Source: Candidatus Nomurabacteria bacterium
GTDB taxonomy: Bacteria > Patescibacteria > Paceibacteria > UBA9973
Direction: 5' to 3'
NCBI GenBank assembly: GCA_023267435.1
Contig: JAHFNH010000006.1
Coordinates: forward strand, 1 to 39,676
DNA length: 39,676 nt
Shown here: positions 9,101-14,823 of the stretch, piece after piece
Position numbering within the stretch: position 1 is the stretch's first letter
Layout: each line of letters opens with the position of its first letter
Notes under the pieces: model-generated
What the model was told of the DNA's origin: nothing
What the model saw: only the letters and a program-made list of their open reading frames with translations
Databases searched by the model: none
Made by a program: the position numbers and the translations under genes

Positions 9101-9130
9101 AAAAACCGACTGTAATAGGTCGGTTTTTTT
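9101..9130 (+). terminator. Rho-independent terminator after secF
   Basis: AAAAACCGAC (9101-9110) pairs with GTCGGTTTTT (9119-9128), with the T-run continuing to 9130. Confidence 0.9.
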
Positions 9131-9131
9131 G

Positions 9132-9236
9132 TGATATAATGTACGTATATTATTAATAACTTAAATTAGCGTCGCGCTTCAACAGTACGCATACCCCAAG
9201 GGTGATTCTGTTGAATCACGTTATTCGCAAAATCAT
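9132..9236 (+). promoter_or_regulatory. lemA promoter and leader with alternative hairpins
   Basis: The extended -10 TGaTATAAT (9132-9140) predicts transcription from about 9147. In the leader of about 90 nt, TTCAACAG (9178-9185) can pair with CTGTTGAA (9208-9215), while GTGATT (9202-9207) can pair with AATCAC (9214-9219). The two stems overlap and cannot coexist, an arrangement that may be regulatory. No Shine-Dalgarno lies before the ATG. Confidence 0.5.
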
Positions 9237-9785
9237 ATGATGTATTTTTGGATAATTTTATTGGTAGTTTTGTTTTGGGCTGTTTTTTCTTTTAACGGTC
9301 TTGTCTCATTGCGCAATCGTGCCAAGGAAGCTTGGGCGGATATCGAAGTGCAATTAAAGCGCCGTTATGACCTTATTCCTAATTTAGTGAATACAGTGAA
9401 AGGTTATGCCACTCATGAATCTAGTGCCTTTGAAAATGTCACCAAGGCTCGCAGTGCTGCGATGGGCGCAGGGAATATCACAGACAAAGGTGTGGCTGAG
9501 AATCAACTTGCTGGCGCATTGAAATCTGTTTTTGCTATTGCTGAAGCGTACCCAGAATTAAAAGCCAACCAAAACTTTTTAGCTTTGCAATCAGAACTTT
9601 CCGACACTGAAAATAAAATTCAATCCGCTCGCAGATTTTATAATGCAAATGTCCGTGATCTGAATACTAAAGCAGAAGTTTTTCCATCAAATATAATAGC
9701 GAAAATATTTAATTTTTCTAAAATGGATTTCTTTGATCTAGGTGACAACGACGCCGCTCAGAATCCTGTAGAAGTAAAATTTTAA
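9237..9785 (+). CDS. lemA: LemA family membrane protein, 182 aa
   Basis: The N-terminal membrane segment (about residues 2-22) is followed by the LemA helical bundle. Its signature runs SLRNRAKEAWADIEVQLKRR, YDLIPNLVNTVKGYA and, near the C-terminus, SARRFYNANVRDLNT. LemA proteins are surface-exposed helical proteins of unclear role, usually encoded with the HtpX protease, as here (htpX at 10327, one gene in between). Two ATGs stand in tandem at 9237 and 9240; the second is equally plausible. Length is typical. Confidence 0.93.
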   Translation: MMYFWIILLVVLFWAVFSFNGLVSLRNRAKEAWADIEVQLKRRYDLIPNLVNTVKGYATHESSAFENVTKARSAAMGAGNITDKGVAENQLAGALKSVFAIAEAYPELKANQNFLALQSELSDTENKIQSARRFYNANVRDLNTKAEVFPSNIIAKIFNFSKMDFFDLGDNDAAQNPVEVKF

Positions 9786-9801
9786 TATTTTTTTAAATTC
9801 A

Positions 9802-10317
9802 ATGAAAAAAAATTATAAATCAGGAATAGCTATAACTACTTTAATATTAATTATTGCAACAGTGGCGGTTGGCGGTCTTTATTTATTTAGTAAAAAACAA
9901 ACATCACAAGTTAAAGAAAATCAAAAGACAGTTTCTAATCAGAACTATGTAAAAAACAATAATATTATTCCAAATCCAAATAGTACCTCAAGTAAAAATA
10001 TTACTCTCGGTAAAGAATTTATTGCACATAAAGGAGAGAAATTTGTAGTTGATGGATCTTACGGAGATATCTTTGAGATAACTGATTTTTACAATGTAGG
10101 TCCTTGTCCTACTGGTGCAAATTGTTTTTTGATGAGTGGCCAAGCTGTCTTTTATCAAATAAAAACAGCAGATAGTCCTTATGGAAACAAAGGAAGATTA
10201 TATAATAGTCAACTAGAAGAGGATTTAAAAATTATGCCGTATTCAGTTTTTGTAAATGGTTCTGATTATGAAACATATGCCAGAATAGTTCTTCAAATAC
10301 AAGGCAAAAATCAATAA
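9802..10317 (+). CDS. Hypothetical anchored extracytoplasmic protein, 171 aa
   Basis: A basic start and one membrane segment (about residues 8-30) are followed by an Asn/Ser/Thr-rich linker (about 33-65) and a beta-rich domain of about 100 residues with a Cys pair in GPCPTGANCF. That layout suggests a surface domain with a disulfide. I recognise no family with confidence. It sits between lemA (16 nt upstream) and htpX (9 nt downstream), so it is probably co-transcribed with them. The ATG has no Shine-Dalgarno. It may be a substrate or partner of HtpX, by position only. Confidence 0.7.
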   Translation: MKKNYKSGIAITTLILIIATVAVGGLYLFSKKQTSQVKENQKTVSNQNYVKNNNIIPNPNSTSSKNITLGKEFIAHKGEKFVVDGSYGDIFEITDFYNVGPCPTGANCFLMSGQAVFYQIKTADSPYGNKGRLYNSQLEEDLKIMPYSVFVNGSDYETYARIVLQIQGKNQ

Positions 10318-10326
10318 ACATTTTTG

Positions 10327-11250
10327 ATGGCAACGCTATACACTCAACAATCAAAAAATGTGACGAAGACTTGGTTTTTGATGACCTTGTTTTTGGTCGT
10401 GGTTATTTCTATCGGTTTTGTTTTTGCACAATATTACAGAAATTCAAATATTCTTTATTTTTTTATAATTTTTAGTGTTGGCATGAACATCGCGAGTTAT
10501 TGGTATTCCGACAAGATTACTCTCGCCGTGAATCACGCTCGTCCCGTAAAGAGGGAAGAAGACCGAGAACTTTGGAATATTGTTGAGAATCTTTCAATTA
10601 CTGCCGGTTTACCGATGCCGAAACTTTATATTATCGATGATCCATCACCTAATGCTTTCGCGACCGGTAGAGACAAAGAACACGCAGTCGTGTGTGTGAC
10701 TTCTGGAATTATGCAAATACTCGACAGGTCTGAACTCGAAGGTGTGATAGCGCACGAGCTTTCGCATATCGGTAACAGAGATATTTTACTTTCGACTGTC
10801 GTGGTTGTTCTTGTGGGTTTTGTTTCGCTTCTGGCGAATGTTTTTTTACGTTCGATGTTTTGGGGAGGAGGAAGAAACAGGGATGACAATAATAATAGTA
10901 ATGCAATATTTATGATTTTAGGAATTGTACTTTCAATTCTTGCACCGATTTTTGCGACACTCATCCAGCTCGCAATTTCCCGCAAGAGAGAATTTTTGGC
11001 TGATGCATCTGGTGCACTACTCACTCGTTATCCTGAAGGTTTAGCGAATGCATTAATAAAAATAGATAAATATTCTCAGCCGATGAAATATGCCAACCCA
11101 GCCACCGCACATCTTTTTATTGCAGATCCGTTTGCTTCGTCCCGCCGAAGCCTTGGCGAAGGGGGAGAGAGAATGGTAAAAAAAGCAACTAGCCTTTTCG
11201 CAACTCATCCTCCTGTAGAATTGAGAGTTAAAGCACTTTTGGGAAAGTAA
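10327..11250 (+). CDS. htpX: HtpX-like M48 membrane zinc metalloprotease, 307 aa
   Basis: A membrane-embedded protease for quality control of membrane proteins. Zinc ligands are H143 and H147 in HELSH (143-147) and E222 in REFLAD, the third ligand. Two N-terminal membrane segments (15-35, 42-60) and two more around 155-175 and 195-215 match HtpX. ATG 10327 is chosen; an in-frame TTG one codon earlier adds nothing. Residues about 271-282 (SSRRSLGEGGER) are an extra stretch between FIADPF and the normal FATHPP motif. They are encoded by a palindromic, GC-rich sequence unlike its surroundings. It follows lemA, the usual partner. Confidence 0.93.
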   Translation: MATLYTQQSKNVTKTWFLMTLFLVVVISIGFVFAQYYRNSNILYFFIIFSVGMNIASYWYSDKITLAVNHARPVKREEDRELWNIVENLSITAGLPMPKLYIIDDPSPNAFATGRDKEHAVVCVTSGIMQILDRSELEGVIAHELSHIGNRDILLSTVVVVLVGFVSLLANVFLRSMFWGGGRNRDDNNNSNAIFMILGIVLSILAPIFATLIQLAISRKREFLADASGALLTRYPEGLANALIKIDKYSQPMKYANPATAHLFIADPFASSRRSLGEGGERMVKKATSLFATHPPVELRVKALLGK

Positions 11251-11275
11251 AATTTCCATTTTCCCTTTATTTTGC

Positions 11276-11321
11276 TATACCCCAACACCAATTTTGAATT
11301 AAATTGGTGTTGGGGTATACT
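11276..11321 (+). promoter_or_regulatory. gatC promoter embedded in a perfect 19-bp inverted repeat
   Basis: The arms 11276-11294 and 11301-11319 are exact reverse complements around a 6-nt loop. The right arm carries most of a -10, TATACT (11316-11321), and TTGAAT (11294-11299) lies 16 bp upstream as a -35. Transcription would begin at about 11328, the A of the gatC ATG, so the hairpin itself would not be in the gatC mRNA. It may be the terminator of htpX or an operator. Confidence 0.6.
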
Positions 11322-11327
11322 TTCTTT

Positions 11328-11600
11328 ATGGAAATTAAGGATATAGAAAACCTAGCGGAATTGGCGAAAATTGAGCTCACAGACGCAGAAAAAGAGACTG
11401 TCTTAAAAGATTTAGACGGTGTTTTGGGTTATGTGAAGCAGATTGAGTCTGTGGAGGTGAGTGATATAACACCAGCCTATGCAAACAGAAATATTTCTCG
11501 CGAAGATGTACTTGAACCTCGAGAATTTTCCCGTGAAGAAATTATTTCACAGTTTCCAGATAGTCAGGATGGGTTTGTTAAGGTGAAAAAGATTTTATAA
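11328..11600 (+). CDS. gatC: Asp/Glu-tRNA(Asn/Gln) amidotransferase subunit C, 90 aa
   Basis: GatC is the small subunit that clamps GatA and GatB in the complex that converts Glu-tRNA(Gln) or Asp-tRNA(Asn) to the correct amide. The sequence matches the family over its full length: IENLAELAKIELTDAEKE at the start, LGYVKQIESVEVSDITPAY in the middle, and the C-terminal FPDSQDGFVKVKKIL. ATG 11328 is preferred to an in-frame TTG at 11304 because family proteins start with this helix and because a promoter ends 6 nt upstream. gatA follows; gatB is not in the window. Confidence 0.93.
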   Translation: MEIKDIENLAELAKIELTDAEKETVLKDLDGVLGYVKQIESVEVSDITPAYANRNISREDVLEPREFSREEIISQFPDSQDGFVKVKKIL

Positions 11601-11607
11601 TATGAAA

Positions 11608-11694
11608 TGCAAAATTTCTTAAAATTTTTGAGCCTTCGCCCTCGGAGTCATAGGACAGGGAACCCACGACTTTTAAAATTTTAAAAATTTTGCA
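11608..11694 (+). repeat. 87-bp MITE-like element with AT-rich inverted ends between gatC and gatA
   Basis: The left arm (11608-11628) and right arm (11675-11694) are reverse complements over 20 bp with a single bulged C. They enclose a 46-nt GC-richer core that begins GAGCCTTCGCCCTCGG. The arms begin TGCAAAATTT and end AAATTTTGCA. It fills the gatC-gatA gap almost exactly and has no coding potential. It may be a small non-autonomous element or an RNA structure. Confidence 0.5.
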
Positions 11695-11703
11695 AACAAA
11701 AAA

Positions 11704-13116
11704 ATGGATATAAAAAATTTAACAATTACGAAAGCAGGAGAGATGATGAAAAAAGGAGAATTAACTTCTTTGGATTTAGTCTCAGCTTGTTTAAAAAATA
11801 TTGAAGAAAAAAATAAAGAATTAAATGTCTTCTTGGAAGTTTTTGGTGATGCATTAGATCAAGCTAAAAAAGCAGACGAGATCATTAAAGCAGGGAAGGG
11901 TGGAAAATTAACAGGTATACCAATAGCAATCAAAGACAATATTTTAATCATTGGCAAAAAAGTTAGTGCTGGTTCCAAGATGCTCGAGAATTATTCTGCG
12001 AGTTATGATGCTTTTGTAATTACAAAATTAAAAGCCGAAGGTGCCGTTTTAATCGGAAGAGTAAATATGGATGAATTCGCGATGGGCTCTTCGACAGAAA
12101 ATTCTGCTTATGGAGTAGTCAGAAATCCAATAGACCCGACTCGTGTTCCAGGAGGATCTTCGGGTGGCTCCGCTGCGGCAGTCGCAGCTGGTATGTGTTT
12201 AGGTGCTCTAGGAAGCGATACAGGAGGCTCTATTCGCCAACCAGCGAGCTTTTGTGGACTTGTCGGTATGAAGCCGACATATGGCGCAGTTTCTCGTTCT
12301 GGACTCATTGCTATGTCTTCTAGCTTGGATCAAATTGGTCCGATCACAAAGACTTCCGAAGATGCTCAAATTATTTTTAATGCGATAGTTGGTAAAGATA
12401 AAATGGATGCAACATCTATTGAATTAACTCCCCACCTTAATAAGGAGGGGGTTGGGGGTGGTAAAAAAATCGGTGTGCCACGAGGATGGCTCAAAGAAGG
12501 AGTAGATACAGAAATTCTGAAAAACTTTGAAGAGTCACTAGAAAAATTAAAAAATAAAGGTTACGAAATAGTAGATATTGATTTACCTTATTCGAAATTC
12601 TCTTTGGCTGTTTATTATATTCTGATGCCAGCAGAAGTTTCTACAAACCTATCGCGTCTCGATGGTGTGCGTTATGGATTGCGAGTAGAAGGGAAGGATG
12701 TGGCTGATACATACAAAAAAAGCCGTTCCGCTGGTTTTGGTATTGAAACTCGCCGAAGAATTATTTTAGGTACTTATGTTTTGTCACACGGATATTATGA
12801 TGCTTACTACAACAAAGCTTGGAAAGTGCGCCACGCTATCGAAAAAGAATTTGAAGATATTTTCAAAAAAGTTAATTTCATTGCAACGCCGACGACACCG
12901 ACACCCGCTTTTAAATTTGGAGAAAAGAAAGATCCTTTGCAAATGTATTTGTCAGATATTTTCACCGTGCCAGCCAACATTGCCGGAGTGCCGGGTATCT
13001 CTGTGCCGAGTGGATTTTCTAAAGAAGGCTTGCCACTAGGTGTTCAATTTATGGCTCCTTGGTCAGTTGATCAATCATTATTTGCTATCGGGCAAGATTT
13101 AGGAGAAAATATATAG
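11704..13116 (+). CDS. gatA: Asp/Glu-tRNA(Asn/Gln) amidotransferase subunit A, 470 aa
   Basis: GatA is the amidase subunit that releases ammonia from glutamine for the GatCAB complex. The Lys-Ser-Ser triad is intact: K77 in GIPIAIKDN, S152 in GGSSGGS (151-156) and the nucleophile S176 in DTGGSIRQP. Length is normal. Residues about 241-254 (LTPHLNKEGVGGGK) are an in-frame insertion, encoded by a palindrome (12430-12450) with C-rich and G-rich arms, in a loop before the conserved KIGVPRGW. gatC lies 100 bp upstream across an inverted-repeat element. The start follows an A-rich stretch without a Shine-Dalgarno. Confidence 0.95.
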   Translation: MDIKNLTITKAGEMMKKGELTSLDLVSACLKNIEEKNKELNVFLEVFGDALDQAKKADEIIKAGKGGKLTGIPIAIKDNILIIGKKVSAGSKMLENYSASYDAFVITKLKAEGAVLIGRVNMDEFAMGSSTENSAYGVVRNPIDPTRVPGGSSGGSAAAVAAGMCLGALGSDTGGSIRQPASFCGLVGMKPTYGAVSRSGLIAMSSSLDQIGPITKTSEDAQIIFNAIVGKDKMDATSIELTPHLNKEGVGGGKKIGVPRGWLKEGVDTEILKNFEESLEKLKNKGYEIVDIDLPYSKFSLAVYYILMPAEVSTNLSRLDGVRYGLRVEGKDVADTYKKSRSAGFGIETRRRIILGTYVLSHGYYDAYYNKAWKVRHAIEKEFEDIFKKVNFIATPTTPTPAFKFGEKKDPLQMYLSDIFTVPANIAGVPGISVPSGFSKEGLPLGVQFMAPWSVDQSLFAIGQDLGENI

Positions 13117-13119
13117 TAT

Positions 13120-13764
13120 ATGGATCTATTAAAATATTTAAATCCTAATTCTACTTCTGGCCAACCTCCTTTTAGTCCGACATTTCTTAACCTTGAATAT
13201 ATATTCAATCAGATTTTGCATTTTTTCCAAAGTTTATTTGGCGGTTTTATTTCTGACAGCTTCCTTCTTTTTTTGAAACTTTTTTTCGCTCTTTTAGCTA
13301 TTTTTTTCATCATCATTATCGGCTATTCTCTTTCCAGAATAATGGAAATACAAAAAAAAGAGAAAGAGCATTTAGAACATGAAATAGCCGAGTATGCTCA
13401 TAAACACGCTGAGAAAGAAAAAACTGGAGGAGAGGGAACTGACAGACCTAGAAATGAGCGCTGGGTGAATGTTTTGAAATATCTTTCATCAATTAATTCG
13501 AGCGACTGGAAGCTGGCAGTTATGGAAGCTGATTCGATGCTTGAAAATTTAACTGATCAGATTGAATTACAGGGAGACAATTTGGGCGAGCGTTTAAAGG
13601 CAGCCGATAAGGAAAAATTTAAATCTTTAGACGATGCTTGGGAGGCGCACATTGTCCGCAATAAAATAGCTCACGGAGGATTGAGCTATGACTTGACTCA
13701 ACATGAAGCAAATAGGGTGGTAGTCCTATACGAAAACGTATTTCGAGAATTTGGTTATATATAG
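13120..13764 (+). CDS. Membrane-anchored protein with HEPN-like RNxxxH motif, 214 aa
   Basis: An N-terminal hydrophobic helix (about residues 45-68, after a non-polar start) is followed by a charged, likely coiled-coil linker (75-105) and a helical C-terminal domain. The C-terminal part contains AHIVRNKIAHGGLSYDL, where RNKIAH fits the HEPN pattern R-x4-H used by many ribonucleases and toxins. The rest of a HEPN domain, a four-helix bundle, fits the length. Family membership rests on this motif and predicted helices only. The gene starts 3 nt after the gatA stop, so it is co-transcribed. Related proteins seem common in Parcubacteria, from memory. Confidence 0.7.
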   Translation: MDLLKYLNPNSTSGQPPFSPTFLNLEYIFNQILHFFQSLFGGFISDSFLLFLKLFFALLAIFFIIIIGYSLSRIMEIQKKEKEHLEHEIAEYAHKHAEKEKTGGEGTDRPRNERWVNVLKYLSSINSSDWKLAVMEADSMLENLTDQIELQGDNLGERLKAADKEKFKSLDDAWEAHIVRNKIAHGGLSYDLTQHEANRVVVLYENVFREFGYI

Positions 13765-13792
13765 TTTACTTTTTTAAAATTTCAGGTATACT
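13765..13792 (+). promoter_or_regulatory. Promoter for the tRNA cluster
   Basis: TTTACT (13765-13770), a 16-bp spacer and TATACT (13787-13792) precede the first tRNA (13817) by about 25 nt. Confidence 0.6.
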
Positions 13793-13816
13793 ATTTTAGT
13801 GCTAAAAGCTATCTAT

Positions 13817-13887
13817 AGCGGGATAGAGAAGAGGCATCTCGCAAGGCTCATAACCTTGAGACGGCCGTTCGATTCGGCCTCCCGCAA
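13817..13887 (+). tRNA. tRNA-Met (CAU), probable initiator tRNA
   Basis: The cloverleaf folds cleanly. The anticodon loop is CTCATAA, the D stem GAGA/TCTC, the anticodon stem CAAGG/CCTTG and the T loop TTCGATT. Position 1 (A13817) faces A13886 at position 72, so the acceptor end is unpaired there, and the 11-24 pair is A-U. Both are initiator hallmarks (the usual mismatch is C1-A72). The anticodon stem has only AGG/CCT in place of the canonical three G-C pairs. CCA is not encoded. It could be an odd elongator, but the end mismatch makes initiator likelier. Confidence 0.8.
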
Positions 13888-13962
13888 CAAGCAAGTGCTA
13901 AAAACGACGGCTCTGCCTTAGGCATCGCAACGTCGTCATGCTTTACTCGGTGGTAACGCTCT

Positions 13963-13994
13963 CGACAAAAAGCAAAGCAGTTTGCTTTTTGTCG
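13963..13994 (+). terminator. Perfect 14-bp hairpin running into the 5' end of the second tRNA
   Basis: The left arm (13963-13976) and right arm (13981-13994) are exact reverse complements around GCAG. The right arm ends TTTTTGTCG, and its last four bases are the first four of tRNA-Met. It might act as an attenuator or as a processing signal; the T-run lies inside the stem, so it is not a classical terminator. Confidence 0.4.
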
Positions 13995-14064
13995 GCGTAG
14001 CTCAGACGGTTAGAGCGTGGGACTCATAAGCCCAAGGTCGGAGGTTCGATTCCTCCCGCCGACA
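13991..14064 (+). tRNA. tRNA-Met (CAU), elongator or Ile2
   Basis: A 74-nt cloverleaf. Acceptor GTCGGCG pairs with CGCCGAC and the discriminator is A (14064). The D arm is GCTC/GAGC, the anticodon loop CTCATAA and the T arm GGAGG/CCTCC with loop TTCGATT. The CAT anticodon could belong to elongator Met or, if C34 is modified to lysidine, to Ile for AUA codons. Sequence alone does not decide. CCA is not encoded. Confidence 0.88.
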
Positions 14065-14108
14065 CAACAAATTGGAAGATTTTTCCATTTGTGGTAGATT
14101 ATATCAAT

Positions 14109-14180
14109 GCGACTGTAGCTCAACGGTAGAGCACCCGCCTGTCACGTGGGAGGCCGTGGGGTCAGCACCCATCAGTCGCG
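14109..14180 (+). tRNA. tRNA-Asp (GUC) with an abnormal T loop
   Basis: Acceptor GCGACTG pairs with CAGTCGC (14173-14179), the discriminator is G, the D arm is GCTC/GAGC, and the anticodon stem CCCGC/GTGGG encloses CTGTCAC (anticodon GTC). The T stem GTGGG/CCCAT is intact, but the 7-nt T loop is GTCAGCA (14161-14167) instead of TTCRANY: T54 and A58, whose pair shapes the loop, are both G. The loop and the 3' acceptor strand are repeated in the element just downstream, so the abnormal loop may have arisen by copying from it. Confidence 0.82.
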
Positions 14181-14185
14181 CAGAA

Positions 14186-14215
14186 TAAAAAAACACTCGA
14201 AAGAGTGTTTTTTTA
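14186..14215 (+). terminator. Rho-independent terminator after tRNA-Asp
   Basis: AAAACACTC pairs with GAGTGTTTT around GAAA, followed by further T residues. It starts 6 nt after the tRNA end. Confidence 0.88.
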
Positions 14216-14217
14216 TT

Positions 14218-14361
14218 GCGACTGAAGAAATATCTGTGAGATATTTCGTTGGGTGCTGACGGTCGGAACGATGTTTTGTCAGCAGACAAAACCGTGAGAC
14301 GGGGTCGCGAAATTTTCGAGCGACGGCGAGAAAATATTTGTGACCTAGCCCATCAGTCGCG
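14218..14361. repeat. 144-bp palindromic element built from tRNA-Asp 3'-end sequence
   Basis: The element starts GCGACTGA (14218-14225) and ends TCAGTCGC (14353-14360), terminal inverted repeats that equal the tRNA-Asp 3' end. The last 13 bases, CCCATCAGTCGCG (14349-14361), repeat the tRNA end (14168-14180) directly. The left end copies 14161-14179 in inverted form, split by a 24-nt insert (14226-14249) that is itself a 9-bp hairpin: GCGACTGA, insert, TGGGTGCTGAC. Inside are two more strong stems, 14273-14280 with 14285-14292, and GTCGC/GCGAC at 14304-14324. No ORF is present. It could be a mobile palindrome, a failed att remnant or a structured RNA. Confidence 0.65.
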
Positions 14362-14376
14362 TCAATTCTATATACT

Positions 14377-14385
14377 TGTTATAAT
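14377..14385 (+). promoter_or_regulatory. Extended -10 for the Nudix gene
   Basis: TGtTATAAT (14378-14385) ends 6 nt before the ATG at 14392, so the mRNA would be leaderless. Confidence 0.6.
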
Positions 14386-14391
14386 AAAAAC

Positions 14392-14823
14392 ATGGAAGAT
14401 GAAAAATTTGTTATAAAAGCTAGGGCAGTTATTCTACATGAAGGGAAACTTTTAGCAGTACAACATCCGCATGATGCTAGTTTTGTGGCGCTTCCGGGAG
14501 GAAAATTGGAATGGGGAGAAGATATAAAAGGATGTCTGTCTAGAGAGATGATTGAAGAACTTGGAGTGAAGCCAGACATAGGTAGGTTGTTTTATATAAA
14601 CAATTATACCCAATCTGATGGTAAACAATATGTGGAATTCTTCTTTGAAGTAAAAAATGGTGCAGATTATTTAGATACTGAAAAACTTGCTCGTTCTCAT
14701 GCTCATGAAATTGCAAAAATAGTTTGGGTAAGTCCCAGTGATGATTTTAATATGCTTCCAAAAACTTTTGCTGAAGACTTTAAAGCAGGGAAGGTGGTTT
14801 CAGACGAGGTTATATTTATTTAG
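14392..14823 (+). CDS. Nudix hydrolase, 143 aa
   Basis: Nudix enzymes cleave nucleoside diphosphates linked to another moiety, for example to clean up damaged nucleotides. The Nudix box G-x5-E-x7-REUxEExGU is complete: GGKLEWGED continues to SREMIEELGV (about residues 36-58), with the Mg-binding REMIEE. The strand before it (ARAVILHEGKLLAVQH) is the standard fold. The specific substrate cannot be told. A promoter element lies 6 nt before the ATG. The 3' end overlaps the convergent SET gene by 8 nt. Confidence 0.9.
   Translation: MEDEKFVIKARAVILHEGKLLAVQHPHDASFVALPGGKLEWGEDIKGCLSREMIEELGVKPDIGRLFYINNYTQSDGKQYVEFFFEVKNGADYLDTEKLARSHAHEIAKIVWVSPSDDFNMLPKTFAEDFKAGKVVSDEVIFI

Noticed and set aside
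11304..11327. Upstream TTG start for gatC (8 extra codons)
   Set aside because: It lies inside the promoter hairpin, and GatC proteins start at the IENLAELA helix.
14104..14289. A 61-codon minus-strand frame across tRNA-Asp and the terminator
   Set aside because: It runs through a tRNA gene and a terminator hairpin, so it is a shadow.
14218..14361. SRP RNA, tmRNA or RNase P RNA as identity of the palindromic element
   Set aside because: The conserved cores of these RNAs are absent; the tRNA-like ends come from tRNA-Asp itself.
14109..14361. An intron in the tRNA-Asp T loop, with the 3' exon at 14349
   Set aside because: A strong terminator lies inside the would-be intron, and joining does not restore a TTCRANY loop; the uninterrupted tRNA already folds.
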